Positions 1-10,938 of a DNA stretch of 64,000 nucleotides are shown piece after piece (position 1 is the stretch's first letter; every line of letters starts with the position of its first letter). This DNA is from Paenibacillus sp. cl123 (GTDB taxonomy: Bacteria > Bacillota > Bacilli > Paenibacillales > NBRC-103111), in NCBI RefSeq assembly GCF_900101595.1, contig NZ_FMYY01000003.1, forward strand, positions 62,001 to 126,000. Direction: 5' to 3'. The translations under genes were made by a program, and so were the position numbers. The notes beneath the pieces are model-generated. The model was not told the origin of the DNA and searched no databases. It worked only from the letters and a program-made list of their open reading frames with translations.

Positions 1-2
1 AC

Positions 3-1322
3 CGGTACTCCAAGTTCGCCTGGAGCGTGCTGAAGCCGATGCTGGTGTATGCCGCCGAGAAGCTCGGCGAGATCGCAGATACGATCCGCGAGATAGACGA
101 TGCGATGAAGTGGGGCTTTAACTGGGAGTTCGGTCCGTTTGAGCTGTGGGATGCGATCGGACTCGCAAAGTCTGTGCAGCGGATGGAAGCGGAAGGGACG
201 GAGGTCCCCGTCTGGGTCAAGGAGTGGATCGCCGCCGGGCATACCTCCTTTTACCGCGAGGAGGAGGGCCATACGTTCTATGTCAGCAGCGGAGCTTATG
301 CCAAGCTGGAGGAGATGCCTGAGCATATCTCGCTGGCTGCGCTGAGAAAGCGCAATCGGGTCGTCCTGTCCAATCCGGGGGCAAGCTTGCTCGACCTCGG
401 CGACGGCGTGGCCTGCCTGGAATTTCATTCGCCGAACAATGCCATCGGCGCGGATATTTTGACGATGATCCAGCGGAGTCAAGAGGAGGTGCGCCGTAAT
501 TATGAGGGGCTTGTCATCGCCAATCAGGGGCGCAATTTCTGCGTCGGCGCGAATCTCATGATTCTGTTAATGGAGGCGCAGGACGAAGAGTGGGAAGAGA
601 TCGACAGCATCATCCGGCTGTTTCAGAATACGATGCTGCAGCTGAAGCGCTTCGAAAAGCCGGTCGTTGCCGCTCCGCACCGGATGACGCTGGGCGGCGG
701 CGTCGAGGCCTGCATGCCGGCCGATCGCATCGTCGCGTCGGCTGAGACCTATTATGGCCTCGTCGAGGCGGGCGTCGGGCTGATCCCGGCCGGAGGCGGC
801 TGCAAGGAGCTGGCGCTGCGCAGCAGCCGCAGCGCTGCACATGCCGATGCGGATGTGCAGCCTTCCCTTAACCGGGCGTTCGAGACGGTGGGGATGGCCA
901 AAGTATCGTCAAGCGCTTACGATGCGTTTTCCCTCGGACTTTTCGGGCCGGGAGACCGGGTGGTGGTGAATCCGGAGCATCTGATCGGCGAAGCGAAGAA
1001 GGCAGTGCTTGGTCTTGTGCAGGGCGGCTATGAACCGGTCCGCGAGGAGCGCATCCGCGTCGCCGGGGCGGAAGGCAAGGCGGTGCTGCAGCTCGGAGCC
1101 TACGGGCTGAGACGGGGCGGATACATCAGCGAGCATGACCTGAAAATTGCCGCCAAGCTCGCGCATGTGCTGGCCGGTGGAGATCTGCCGGCAGGCTCGC
1201 TGGTGACGGAGCAGTATATGCTGGATCTGGAGCGGGAGGCGTTTCTCAGCTTGTGCGGCGAGCCGAAGACGCAAGCCCGGATGCAACACATGCTGTCCAA
1301 GGGCAAGGCGCTGCGCAACTAG
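3..1322 (+). CDS. fadN: FadN: 3-hydroxyacyl-CoA dehydrogenase/enoyl-CoA hydratase, C-terminal part (5' truncated by window)
   Basis: The reading frame is open through the left edge, so this is the C-terminal part of a longer protein (about 790 residues in B. subtilis FadN). The start is an alanine- and tryptophan-rich stretch typical of the 3-hydroxyacyl-CoA dehydrogenase C-terminal domain (DAMKWGFNWEFGPFELWDAIG). A crotonase-fold domain follows, with NQGRNFCVGANL and the oxyanion-hole-like GGGVEACMPADR. The enzyme would hydrate enoyl-CoA and oxidise the 3-hydroxyacyl-CoA in beta-oxidation. The order fadN-fadA-fadE downstream matches the B. subtilis fadNAE operon, which supports the name. A GC-rich 206-bp spacer separates it from fadA. 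Confidence 0.9.
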   Translation, partial: RYSKFAWSVLKPMLVYAAEKLGEIADTIREIDDAMKWGFNWEFGPFELWDAIGLAKSVQRMEAEGTEVPVWVKEWIAAGHTSFYREEEGHTFYVSSGAYAKLEEMPEHISLAALRKRNRVVLSNPGASLLDLGDGVACLEFHSPNNAIGADILTMIQRSQEEVRRNYEGLVIANQGRNFCVGANLMILLMEAQDEEWEEIDSIIRLFQNTMLQLKRFEKPVVAAPHRMTLGGGVEACMPADRIVASAETYYGLVEAGVGLIPAGGGCKELALRSSRSAAHADADVQPSLNRAFETVGMAKVSSSAYDAFSLGLFGPGDRVVVNPEHLIGEAKKAVLGLVQGGYEPVREERIRVAGAEGKAVLQLGAYGLRRGGYISEHDLKIAAKLAHVLAGGDLPAGSLVTEQYMLDLEREAFLSLCGEPKTQARMQHMLSKGKALRN

Positions 1323-1528
1323 GCTGGAAGGGAAAGCCGGGAGCCTGGAACCGGAAGCTGCGGGGGCTGGAGAACCCGGGGCAAGACACAGGCCGGAGCA
1401 CCAGGATAGTCAGATAAACACCTGGGAGAACCCGGCATACTGGACATCTGGAGAGCCGGAAGCAGCCGGGTCCGGGTCGTGCCCGGCGCCCGGCGCTCAT
1501 AAATGAACTGAAAGCGAGGTGGACTTCT

Positions 1529-2719
<1,191 letters not shown>

Positions 2720-2756
2720 GCTGCGGCTTACAGGCAAGTGAAAGGAGAAGATAGAG

Positions 2757-4526
2757 ATGGGCAAAACGATCGGCGGAAGCTTTATTCTGGAAAATATCGA
2801 CTTTCACTCCATCGTCACGCCGGAGGATTGCAGCGAGGAGCACCGGATGATTGCGCGAACGACGGAGGAGTTTATCGAAGGCGAGGTCGCTCCGTATGAC
2901 GAGGAGATCGAAGCCTTGAACTACGAGCTGTCCGTGAAGCTGCTGCGCAAAGCAGGCGAGCTGGGGCTGCTGGGCGCGGATGTGCCGGAGGCGTACGGGG
3001 GGCTCGGACTCGATAAGCTCGGGTCCACGCTTATTAACGAGAAGCTGTCCAAGGCGTCTTCGTTTGCCTTGACGGTCGGGGCGCATGTCGGCATCGGCAC
3101 GCTGCCGATCGTTTATTTCGGCAGCGATGAGCAGAAGCGCAAGTATTTGCCCGCATTGGCCAGCGGCGAGCTGATCGCCGCCTACTGCCTGACGGAGCCT
3201 TCCTCCGGCTCCGACGCGCTGGGCGCAAAGACGACGGCGCAGCTGTCGGAGGACGGCTCGTATTACACGCTGAATGGCACAAAGCAATTTATTACGAACG
3301 CCGGGTTTGCGGATATTTTCATCGTATACGCCAAGGTAAACGGCACGGATTTCAGCACCTTTATCGTTGAGCGGACGATGGAAGGCGTCAGCATAGGACC
3401 GGAGGAGAAAAAAATGGGCATCAAGGGCTCCTCCACATGTCCCCTTATATTGGAGGATGTGCAGGTGCCTGCCGGCAATCTGCTCTGGGAAGCGGGCAAG
3501 GGCCACTTGATCGCGTTCAATATCTTGAATATCGGCCGCTTCAAGCTGGCGGCAGGCTGTGTCGGAGGGTGCAAGGATGCCATCGGCCTGGCGGCTCGTT
3601 ATGCCAATGAACGCAAGCAGTTTGGCCGGCGGATTTCCTCCTTTCCCTTGATCGCCGCCAAGCTCGCCGATATGAACACCCGCGCTTATGTGCTCGAAAG
3701 CATGGTTTACCGCACGGCCGGCCTGTTTGACGAGGGGCTAGCCGAGGTCGATCCGGGCAGCGGCAGCAGCGGATACGCCTCGGCCAAGGCGATCGCCGAA
3801 TACGCGCTGGAATGCTCCGTCAACAAGGTGTTCGGCTCGGAGGCGCTCGATTTTGTCGCCGATGAAGGCGTGCAGATTCATGGCGGGTATGGATTTATCC
3901 GCGAATACCCGATCGAGCGCATGTACCGGGATTCCAGAATCAACCGGATCTTCGAGGGGACCAATGAAATCAACCGGCTGCTGATCCCGGGCACGCTGAT
4001 CAAGCGGGCGATGAAGGGCGAGCTGCCGCTGATGCAGAAGGCGATGGCGCTGCAGGCGGAGCTGCTGTCCCTCGTCCCGGCCCAGTCGTTCGACGGGACC
4101 CTGGAGCAGGAGACGCATCTGGTGGCGATGGCCAAAAACATATTTCTGATGACGGGCGCGCAGGCCGTTCAGAAATACCAGCTGCAGCTCGAGCAGGAGC
4201 AGGAGATTTTGAGCCGGCTGGCGGATATGCTGATCTCGGTGTATGCGATGGAGAGCGCGCTGCTGCGGGCGAAGAAGCTGGCAGCGGCAGCCGGCGATGA
4301 AAAGGCCGCCAACGCGATCGAGATGACGACGGTGTTTGTACACGATACATTCGGACAGATCGAGCGCTGGGCCAAGGAATCGCTGGCTGCGATGGAGTCG
4401 GGCGACATGCTGCGCACCCAGCTGTCGGTGCTGAAGAAGCTGGTCCGCAGGCAGGAAGTGAACGGGATCGCGTTAAGACGCGGCATCGCGGGCCGGGTGA
4501 TTGCAGCGGAAGGTTATGTCGTCTAA
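2757..4526 (+). CDS. fadE: Acyl-CoA dehydrogenase FadE
   Basis: A 589-residue FAD-dependent acyl-CoA dehydrogenase, close to the 594 residues of B. subtilis FadE. It makes the trans-2-enoyl-CoA in the first step of beta-oxidation. The FAD/substrate signature AYCLTEPSSGSDA is present. Glu400 in FEGTNEI is the likely catalytic base. A C-terminal extension of about 150 residues follows the core, as in the long very-long-chain type. AAAGGAG lies just upstream of the ATG. It is 37 bp from fadA, so the two are probably co-transcribed. Confidence 0.93.
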   Translation: MGKTIGGSFILENIDFHSIVTPEDCSEEHRMIARTTEEFIEGEVAPYDEEIEALNYELSVKLLRKAGELGLLGADVPEAYGGLGLDKLGSTLINEKLSKASSFALTVGAHVGIGTLPIVYFGSDEQKRKYLPALASGELIAAYCLTEPSSGSDALGAKTTAQLSEDGSYYTLNGTKQFITNAGFADIFIVYAKVNGTDFSTFIVERTMEGVSIGPEEKKMGIKGSSTCPLILEDVQVPAGNLLWEAGKGHLIAFNILNIGRFKLAAGCVGGCKDAIGLAARYANERKQFGRRISSFPLIAAKLADMNTRAYVLESMVYRTAGLFDEGLAEVDPGSGSSGYASAKAIAEYALECSVNKVFGSEALDFVADEGVQIHGGYGFIREYPIERMYRDSRINRIFEGTNEINRLLIPGTLIKRAMKGELPLMQKAMALQAELLSLVPAQSFDGTLEQETHLVAMAKNIFLMTGAQAVQKYQLQLEQEQEILSRLADMLISVYAMESALLRAKKLAAAAGDEKAANAIEMTTVFVHDTFGQIERWAKESLAAMESGDMLRTQLSVLKKLVRRQEVNGIALRRGIAGRVIAAEGYVV

Positions 4527-4682
4527 GGCCGGGATTTCCGCTGCGGCCAAACTTCTCGGGCGGGCGAGTGCGGGCGCTGCTGCACCCGCGCTCGCATCCG
4601 CCTGAGCTTGCAAGGAAAGACGCGTCGTTCGGACTTGGGAAGGCATCAACGGATTCAAGACATCAGGCAAGGGGTGGTCGAC

Positions 4683-6365
4683 ATGTCAAGCAAGCCTTGG
4701 TTAAGACATTATCCCGCTGAAGTGCCAAAGACCTACGACTATCCGAAGCATAATGTAGCGGAATTTCTCGTGCAGGCCGCAGCGCTGTACCCGGAGCGTA
4801 TTGCGCTGCATTTCCTGGGACGCAAGGTGCCGTACCGCGAACTGCTGGAGAGCGCTTACCGGTTCGCGAACGGGTTGAAGCGTCTGGGCGTACGGCACGG
4901 CGAACGGGTGGCGGTCATGCTGCCCAACTGTCCGCAGGCGGTCATCGCTTATTATGGAACCTTGCTCGCGGGAGGCATCGTGGTGATGACCAACCCTCTC
5001 TACATGCCCAGAGAGCTGGAGCATCAGCTGCAGGATTCCGGCTCCCGGACGCTTGTTACGCTGGATTTGCTGTTTGAGCGCGTGATGAAGGTTGTCCCGC
5101 TGACCGACGTCCGGCATGTAGTGGTCACGTCCATAAAAGATTATTTGCCCTTTCCGAAAAATTGGCTGTATCCGCTCAAGGCGAAGAAAGACGGCTTGAA
5201 ACGGGATGTCGTCTACAGCGATAGCGTGCTGTCCTTCCTGAAGATGCTTCGTGAATCGCCGCCAAACCCGTGCAGCATGCCCGTCGACGCCGAACGCGAC
5301 CTGGCGCTGATCCAATATACCGGAGGGACGACCGGCACAGCCAAGGGCGTGATGCTGACGCATTACAACTTGACGGCAAATGCCATCCAGAGCAGACTAT
5401 GGGCCTACCGGTCCGCTCCTGCGCGGGAGAAATATTTGGCAGCGCTGCCATTCTTCCACGTATTCGGCATGACCGTGCTCATGAACCAGTCCATGTATCT
5501 CGGCGGTACGCTGATTTTGCTGCCGCGCTTCGAGATCAATCAGGCGCTGGAGACGATCCATCGGCACAGGCCGACTATTTTTCCCGGGGCGCCGACGATG
5601 TACATCTCTTTGATCCATCATCCTGATGTTAAGCGCTATGACTTGTCGTCCATAGCATTTTGCATTAGCGGAGCGGCCTCGCTGCCTTATGAGGTCCAGA
5701 CCGAATTCGAGCGGATGACGGGCGGCAAGCTGATCGAAGGCTACGGTTTGACGGAGGCGTCGCCGGTTACGCATGCCAACAACATTTGGGAGAAACGCAA
5801 GCTTGGCTCCATCGGCATTCCGTTCCCGGATACGGAGAGCAAGGTTGTTCATCCGGACACCGGGGAGGAGCTCCCGGCCGGGGAGATCGGCGAGCTGATC
5901 GTTCGGGGGCCGCAGGTGATGAAGGGCTACTGGAATAATCCGGCGGAGACTGCAGCTGTCTTGAAGAATGGATGGTTATATACCGGAGATTTGGCGAGAA
6001 TGGATGAAGACGGCTACTTCTATATCCTGGACCGGCGCAAGGATCTGATTATCGCGGGCGGCTACAACATTTACCCTCGCGAGGTGGAGGAGGTGCTGTT
6101 CGAGCACCCGGATATTGCGGAGGCTGTCGTAGCGGGAGCTGTCGATCCGTATCGCGGGGAAACGGTTAAGGCCTACATCGTATTGCGTCCCGGAGCGGAT
6201 GTCGACGCCGATGAGCTGAAGAGCTGGTGCAAGGAGCGGCTGGCAGCTTACAAGGTGCCGCGCATCTATGAATTCCGCGATAGCTTGCCCAAGACGATCG
6301 TCGGCAAGGTGCTTCGCCGCAAGCTGGCCGAGGAGGAGTCGGAGCGGCTGAAGGAGGAGAGCTGA
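4683..6365 (+). CDS. lcfA: Long-chain-fatty-acid--CoA ligase LcfA
   Basis: A 560-residue adenylate-forming ligase that activates fatty acids to acyl-CoA. The open frame extends upstream to 4608. I choose ATG 4683 because it has AAGGGGTGG just upstream and gives the same N-terminus (KPWL.HYP) and length as B. subtilis LcfA. Motifs are QYTGGTTGTAKGVMLTH (P-loop-like A3), GYGLTEASPV (A5), the YTGDLA region (A7), YNIYPREVEE, and the terminal Lys of PKTIVGKVLRR (A10). It feeds the fad enzymes upstream. The 156-bp gap after fadE contains no clear terminator, so it may belong to the same operon. Confidence 0.92.
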   Translation: MSSKPWLRHYPAEVPKTYDYPKHNVAEFLVQAAALYPERIALHFLGRKVPYRELLESAYRFANGLKRLGVRHGERVAVMLPNCPQAVIAYYGTLLAGGIVVMTNPLYMPRELEHQLQDSGSRTLVTLDLLFERVMKVVPLTDVRHVVVTSIKDYLPFPKNWLYPLKAKKDGLKRDVVYSDSVLSFLKMLRESPPNPCSMPVDAERDLALIQYTGGTTGTAKGVMLTHYNLTANAIQSRLWAYRSAPAREKYLAALPFFHVFGMTVLMNQSMYLGGTLILLPRFEINQALETIHRHRPTIFPGAPTMYISLIHHPDVKRYDLSSIAFCISGAASLPYEVQTEFERMTGGKLIEGYGLTEASPVTHANNIWEKRKLGSIGIPFPDTESKVVHPDTGEELPAGEIGELIVRGPQVMKGYWNNPAETAAVLKNGWLYTGDLARMDEDGYFYILDRRKDLIIAGGYNIYPREVEEVLFEHPDIAEAVVAGAVDPYRGETVKAYIVLRPGADVDADELKSWCKERLAAYKVPRIYEFRDSLPKTIVGKVLRRKLAEEESERLKEES

Positions 6366-6555
6366 CCGGCAGTGCGGCATGCTAACAGCCGGACAGACCG
6401 GAAGACGACAGGCAGAAGGCTTGGAAGAAGCTCGAGAACCAGGCCGAACGAACCTGAATTGTGGCTGCTGGAAGCGGGTGTCATAGCCTAGCGGGAGGCG
6501 AACGGCCTGCAGGCAGCCGGCGGATCGAGGCGTCATAAGCACGGGAGGACCATCT

Positions 6556-6978
6556 ATGGATAAGGAAATATCGGAATTTCTGGAACGGATCAGGGAGACG
6601 GCCTCAGGCACGTTCTGGGACTATGTCGGAGCGGAGCTGCGGACGCTTGCCCCGGAGCGGGTCGAGGTCACGCTGCATGTTCAGGCGCATCATCTGAATA
6701 CGTTCGGCATCCTGCACGGCGGGGTCAGCGCGACGCTGCTCGATTCGGCGATGGGCCTTGTGGCGATGGCCGCCAGACCGCGGGATACCGTCGTAACGAC
6801 GAATCTGCATCTGCATTATGTCGCGCCCGTGAAGCAGGGCCGGCTTAACGTAACGGCCGAGATCGTGCATAGCTCGCGCAAGCTGATTACGACGCAGGGG
6901 CATGTATACGACGAGAGCGGAGCTTTATGCACGTTCGGCACAGGCACGTTCCGGGTGCTGGAGAAGAAAACTCCGTAA
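6556..6978 (+). CDS. PaaI-family hotdog thioesterase
   Basis: A 140-residue single hotdog-fold domain with the PaaI/YdiI-type signature HGGVSATLLDSAMG (HGG at 54-56). The family hydrolyses acyl- or aryl-CoA thioesters. Placed last in the fatty-acid cluster, it probably releases CoA from stalled acyl-CoA intermediates; that substrate is inferred from position only. GGGAGGACC precedes the ATG. A perfect 10-bp hairpin 30 bp downstream probably ends the operon. Confidence 0.82.
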   Translation: MDKEISEFLERIRETASGTFWDYVGAELRTLAPERVEVTLHVQAHHLNTFGILHGGVSATLLDSAMGLVAMAARPRDTVVTTNLHLHYVAPVKQGRLNVTAEIVHSSRKLITTQGHVYDESGALCTFGTGTFRVLEKKTP

Positions 6979-7008
6979 GTAAGCTTGTGGCCTTTGCCTG
7001 GATGCCTC

Positions 7009-7038
7009 AACAACCTGATCGCTGTAGGTCAGGTTGTT
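7009..7038. terminator. Hairpin between convergent operons
   Basis: Perfect 10-bp inverted repeat AACAACCTGA/TCAGGTTGTT with a 10-base loop. It sits between the thioesterase gene and the convergent GH116-like gene. The U-tract is poor, so it may work as a weak or bidirectional terminator. Confidence 0.6.
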
Positions 7039-7133
7039 TGGGCTGGCAGAAATGGCGGGGCAAGCTGACATCGGTTCCATTTGACAGCTAGGGGTGTGAG
7101 CCAAGCGATTGACGAGGCATCGCACGCGCCAGA

Positions 7134-9734
7134 TTAAACGGCAAACTCAATCCACAACGACTGCCCATCCGCAAGCAGCGCGGTTTCTGCCAAATGAATC
7201 GCACCGTCCTGGATGCGGAAGCTCAGCTCGCGGCCGGCTGTGCGGACGCTGTTTATTTTGCCGAGCAGATCCTGAGGGAGCGACAGCTTGCTGAGCTGCA
7301 GACTGCCCCCTAACAGCTGCAGGCGGGCTCCCGTTTGCGTAACTTCGAACGTTCCCCAGCCGCTGCCGAGCGACCAGAAGGTACGGAAGCGGCCATGCTC
7401 GTACCGGGCGGGCCGGAAGCCGATGACGTTTTCCACGAGATCGAACTGGAAGCCGCTGAAAGCGTTCAGCAGCGAATAGCTGGCCATCGAGCGGGCGTAG
7501 TTGCTGCCGCATTCGATTTCGTTCCACGGGTTGCGTTTCTCGCCGTCGTACCGGTCGCGGATCGCCTGCACGATCTCTATCCCTTCGTCGATCATGCCTT
7601 CCTGGATCATATGGGAGGCGACCTGATATTCCATGCCGGTCATCATCTCGGTCGCGTACGGCACGGGGAGAAACGGCTTCTCGCGACCGCCCGGCCAGGA
7701 GCAGATGACAAGTCCGGCTTCGTCGTTCAAGGCGAACAGCCGCCAAGTATTGGGCTCGTCCCTGAGCGATTTCTTGAAGTTATAGCGGTACAGCGAGCGC
7801 AGCGCGCTTGCCGTCTGGGCCGGGTCGAAAATTTCGCCCAAGCCGCACAGGTTGGCATGCCATTGGGCGAGAACCTGGTCGATCGCGCAGCCTTGGCCAA
7901 GCTGGTATTTGATCTCGTTTTTCTCCTCGTTCCAATAGCGCTCAACCGCCTCGTCCCCGAAGGCGTCCAGAATGGATTTATCGCCGAGGTCGATCTGCTG
8001 CCCGTAATATTCGCCGTTGAACAGCTGCTCGTCCGTCCACTGCTTGCCCGACTGGAATATTTTATCGTACAAATCCGCCGTTTCCGCTTCGCCCAAATGC
8101 CTGGCCATCTCGGCTCCGGCTTTGAGCGCGGCCAAATAAAATCCGTTCAGCCAGGAGCTCGGCCCAAACAGCTCCATGTCCAGCGTATGATGCAGTCTGC
8201 CGGTCAGATTGCCGGTCTGCTTCGGGTCCCATCTGTCCTCGTTCGATTCGGCCCAGGCGAACTCGATGGATTTCTTGATTGCTCCCCAGCTGCGGCGCAG
8301 CCATTCGGTATCGCCGGATATTTTCCAGTCCCGGTAAGCTTTGATCACGCCGCCGAACTGGCCGTCCACGCAAGCGCGGAACGTTGAGGCTTCCCTGCCC
8401 AGTGGCAGCATAAGGCGGAAAGACATCTTCCCGTCCTCCCGCTGGTTGTAGCGGAAGTCCAGGTCGCGCATGCTGCGCTCCAGCTTGGGGAACAGGAACG
8501 GCAGCGCATAGGCGTAATTCCACACATGCGTGCAGGAGCCCTCGCAGCTTCCTTCATCCTCGATGCAGCCCTCGAAGCCATAGAAGGAGCCGTCGGTCAG
8601 TCTCAGCGTGGTAGCCGATTTCAGCACCGACAGGTTAGCGGATACGGCTTCTTTGACCACTTCCGGCACCGTTGAGCCAAATAGGGCATGTGTAAACGTT
8701 AACGTATCGTCCAGCAAACGGCCCCAATGCTGAAGAGCATAGGCTGCGCTGGCCAAAGAGTCTTTGAACAGCGTTGCATAATAATTTTTCCAGATGGTCG
8801 TGCCGCCCGGCTCCTTGTTCCAGAAATTATGCACATTGGGGAAATTCCAGCTGATGACGAAGCGGACTTTTTCCTTTTGGCCCGGTTGAACGGTGAAATG
8901 TGCGGCCAGGGAAGCCATATCCGACCGGCTTGCGTCTGCAGGCGGGTCTTCGGTATAGCAGCGGTTGGCGAGCCGGCCGGGCGAAGTGAAGTCGCGCCAG
9001 AACATCTCCAGATCGTCGAGCCATAGCCCTCGGTACCAGTACTGCTGGCAGCTTGTATCGGCGGCGTCCGTTGCGATGGAGATGTCGCCATAGCCGTCCT
9101 CGTCCTCTCCGCGACGGCGGGAGGAGAGCTTTATCACCTTCAGGGGATGTTCATCCTCAAGCGATGTTTCCTCGTATGCGTTGACCGTCTGGCCGACAGC
9201 CTGCGGATTGCTGGAGCTCAGGCACACCGTGTAGGTGATGGCCTGCCCGGTCGTATTCTCCACCTCCACCTCAAAGAAAGCCGCAGGCAAGCTGGAATCG
9301 CGGTCGTTCAGCGGGATGAGCGGGTTATAGGCGAGCAGCTCGACAGCTCCGGGAAACGCCGGCTCGCGGAAGCTCATCGTGGCGACCGGGAATTGTCCGG
9401 TGAATGTGGTATGGCGAAAATGCGGCAGCCCAGCCATCGTATACGTGTCCGGCCCGAAGCCGTAGCCGCTGTGCAGGCCCGCGCCTCGGCGGGGCTGGCC
9501 CATGTAGGGCGGCTGCAGATCGCCGTTCAGCACCCGGGCGTCCAGCACCCGGCCGTTCTGTTCGGCCTTGATGGAGAAATGGCTGAAGCTGTTGACGCTT
9601 CTCTTATTTGGACGGTTGAATATTTCCCAGTCGATCAGCCTTCCGTTGCCCGCCAAGCCGATCGAGCCCGTGCCGATGCCGCCCAGCGGAAAGGAAATTT
9701 CGCGGGTATTCTGGTCTTTGTACAGTTGGCTCAT
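7134..9734 (-). CDS. GH116-family-like glycoside hydrolase (glucosylceramidase/bile-acid beta-glucosidase type)
   Basis: An 866-residue cytoplasmic protein without a signal peptide. The N-terminus FPLGGIGTGSIGLAGNG is typical of the GH116 N-terminal beta-sandwich. It is followed by an (alpha/alpha)6-barrel-like half from about residue 370, with CTHVWNYAYALPFLFP and WPGGREKPFLPVPYATE. The family includes retaining beta-glucosidases and beta-xylosidases and human GBA2. I could not place the catalytic Glu and Asp of characterised GH116 enzymes with confidence, so this may be a divergent branch with another substrate. The AraC gene on the other side of a 141-bp intergenic region is the probable regulator. 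GAAGGGA lies upstream of the ATG. Confidence 0.8.
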   Translation of the reverse strand: MSQLYKDQNTREISFPLGGIGTGSIGLAGNGRLIDWEIFNRPNKRSVNSFSHFSIKAEQNGRVLDARVLNGDLQPPYMGQPRRGAGLHSGYGFGPDTYTMAGLPHFRHTTFTGQFPVATMSFREPAFPGAVELLAYNPLIPLNDRDSSLPAAFFEVEVENTTGQAITYTVCLSSSNPQAVGQTVNAYEETSLEDEHPLKVIKLSSRRRGEDEDGYGDISIATDAADTSCQQYWYRGLWLDDLEMFWRDFTSPGRLANRCYTEDPPADASRSDMASLAAHFTVQPGQKEKVRFVISWNFPNVHNFWNKEPGGTTIWKNYYATLFKDSLASAAYALQHWGRLLDDTLTFTHALFGSTVPEVVKEAVSANLSVLKSATTLRLTDGSFYGFEGCIEDEGSCEGSCTHVWNYAYALPFLFPKLERSMRDLDFRYNQREDGKMSFRLMLPLGREASTFRACVDGQFGGVIKAYRDWKISGDTEWLRRSWGAIKKSIEFAWAESNEDRWDPKQTGNLTGRLHHTLDMELFGPSSWLNGFYLAALKAGAEMARHLGEAETADLYDKIFQSGKQWTDEQLFNGEYYGQQIDLGDKSILDAFGDEAVERYWNEEKNEIKYQLGQGCAIDQVLAQWHANLCGLGEIFDPAQTASALRSLYRYNFKKSLRDEPNTWRLFALNDEAGLVICSWPGGREKPFLPVPYATEMMTGMEYQVASHMIQEGMIDEGIEIVQAIRDRYDGEKRNPWNEIECGSNYARSMASYSLLNAFSGFQFDLVENVIGFRPARYEHGRFRTFWSLGSGWGTFEVTQTGARLQLLGGSLQLSKLSLPQDLLGKINSVRTAGRELSFRIQDGAIHLAETALLADGQSLWIEFAV

Positions 9735-9875
9735 TGCAGATAATTCCCTTCATCAAGATTAGACTTGCCGAGCAGCGCTGCTAGCCTTAATAATAAAAGA
9801 TATATCCGCCGGGATCATTGCAGATTGAATCTGAATTTGGTGTAAAAAACAACTGAATTTATCGGAGGTACCCCG

Positions 9876-10754
9876 TTGAAGCTTGATGATTATGATGTTG
9901 TGCCGTATATTCGCAACGCGGATTATGCGATACGCCCGCCGTTTTTTCTCGGGGAACGCAGTCTGCTCGATTATTTGATTTTTTATGTGCAGGAGGGCAC
10001 CTTCGAGATCCGGCTGGCCGGCCGCACCCATATTCTGAAGCAAGGCGATCTGTGCCTGCTGCAGCCGGGCGATCAGCATACGATACGCGGGCTTGACGAT
10101 ACGATCAATCCGTACGTGCATCTTGATTTCTTCTACCAGCCTGCGCGCGGGCAGAGCTTCATTACGCTTCCCGGGCAGGTGGATATGGAGCCATATGCTC
10201 ATCTGATGCAGCCGAGGCTGAACGATTTTGCCGAGTTCGAGCTTCCGCTTAAATTGAACGTGAGTCAGCCGCAGCGCATGCGCGACCTGCTGATGAAGAT
10301 GATCGAGGCATGGCGGCTGCAAACCTATATCGGCAAGATGAGCGCCCAAAAGCTTGCGCATGAGTGGTTTTTGGCCATGGCGTCCGATTTTATGAAGTCG
10401 CCCCAGCAGCCGCCCACCCATGCCAAGCCGCTGCTGAATTGGATCACATCCTACTTCGCTTTCCATATCTCGGAACCGATCAAGGTGGAGGACATGGCCA
10501 AACGAGCGGGATTGTCGCCGTCACGTTTTAACGTTGTGTTCAAGGAGGCGTTCGGAGTGACGCCTTATCAATATTTGCTCAGCCTGAGAGTCGAGCACGC
10601 CAAGGAGCTGCTGGGCAACGGTTATCCGATCAAGGTTGCCAGCGAATATTGCGGCTTCACGAGCGTTCATTATTTCTCAAAGGCGTTTAAAGGCGCTGTC
10701 GGCCTCACACCGGGACAATACAAGGCGGCAAGGCAGCACGGCGGCGAGCGCTAA
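9876..10754 (+). CDS. AraC-family transcriptional regulator (divergent to GH116-like gene)
   Basis: A 292-residue regulator. An N-terminal cupin-like sensor (about 20-150, with LKQGDLCLLQPGDQHTIRG) is followed by a C-terminal double HTH (about 190-285, with MAKRAGLSPSRFNVVFK and CGFTSVHYFSKAFK). The start is a TTG with GGAGGT six bases upstream. AraC proteins of this form usually sense a sugar and activate the adjacent catabolic gene, here probably the divergent hydrolase. The ligand is unknown. Confidence 0.88.
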   Translation: MKLDDYDVVPYIRNADYAIRPPFFLGERSLLDYLIFYVQEGTFEIRLAGRTHILKQGDLCLLQPGDQHTIRGLDDTINPYVHLDFFYQPARGQSFITLPGQVDMEPYAHLMQPRLNDFAEFELPLKLNVSQPQRMRDLLMKMIEAWRLQTYIGKMSAQKLAHEWFLAMASDFMKSPQQPPTHAKPLLNWITSYFAFHISEPIKVEDMAKRAGLSPSRFNVVFKEAFGVTPYQYLLSLRVEHAKELLGNGYPIKVASEYCGFTSVHYFSKAFKGAVGLTPGQYKAARQHGGER

Positions 10755-10855
10755 GCGATAATGCGAACGACCCGCGACTGGACAGAGCGTCAGGTTCTTT
10801 CGATCTGACTTTAATAAAATAAATTGGATTTTATTTACTTTATGGAGCGCAGTTC

Positions 10856-10884
10856 TTGGATTATGTCATCATTAGGTTTATAAT
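10856..10884 (+). promoter_or_regulatory. SigA-type promoter of the aminopeptidase gene
   Basis: TTGGAT, 17 bp, then a perfect TATAAT, about 55 bp upstream of the aminopeptidase start codon, within an AT-rich island. Confidence 0.65.
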
Positions 10885-10938
10885 GGTACAGGCTGAATTT
10901 CAAGAAATATCCCATAGAGAAGCAAGGAGTTATGACAG

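Noticed and set aside
1323-1528. Low-complexity CCGG/GAGAACC-rich spacer between fadN and fadA as a regulatory RNA
   Set aside because: The repeated short GC motifs form no clear single hairpin, attenuator or riboswitch that I can recognise.
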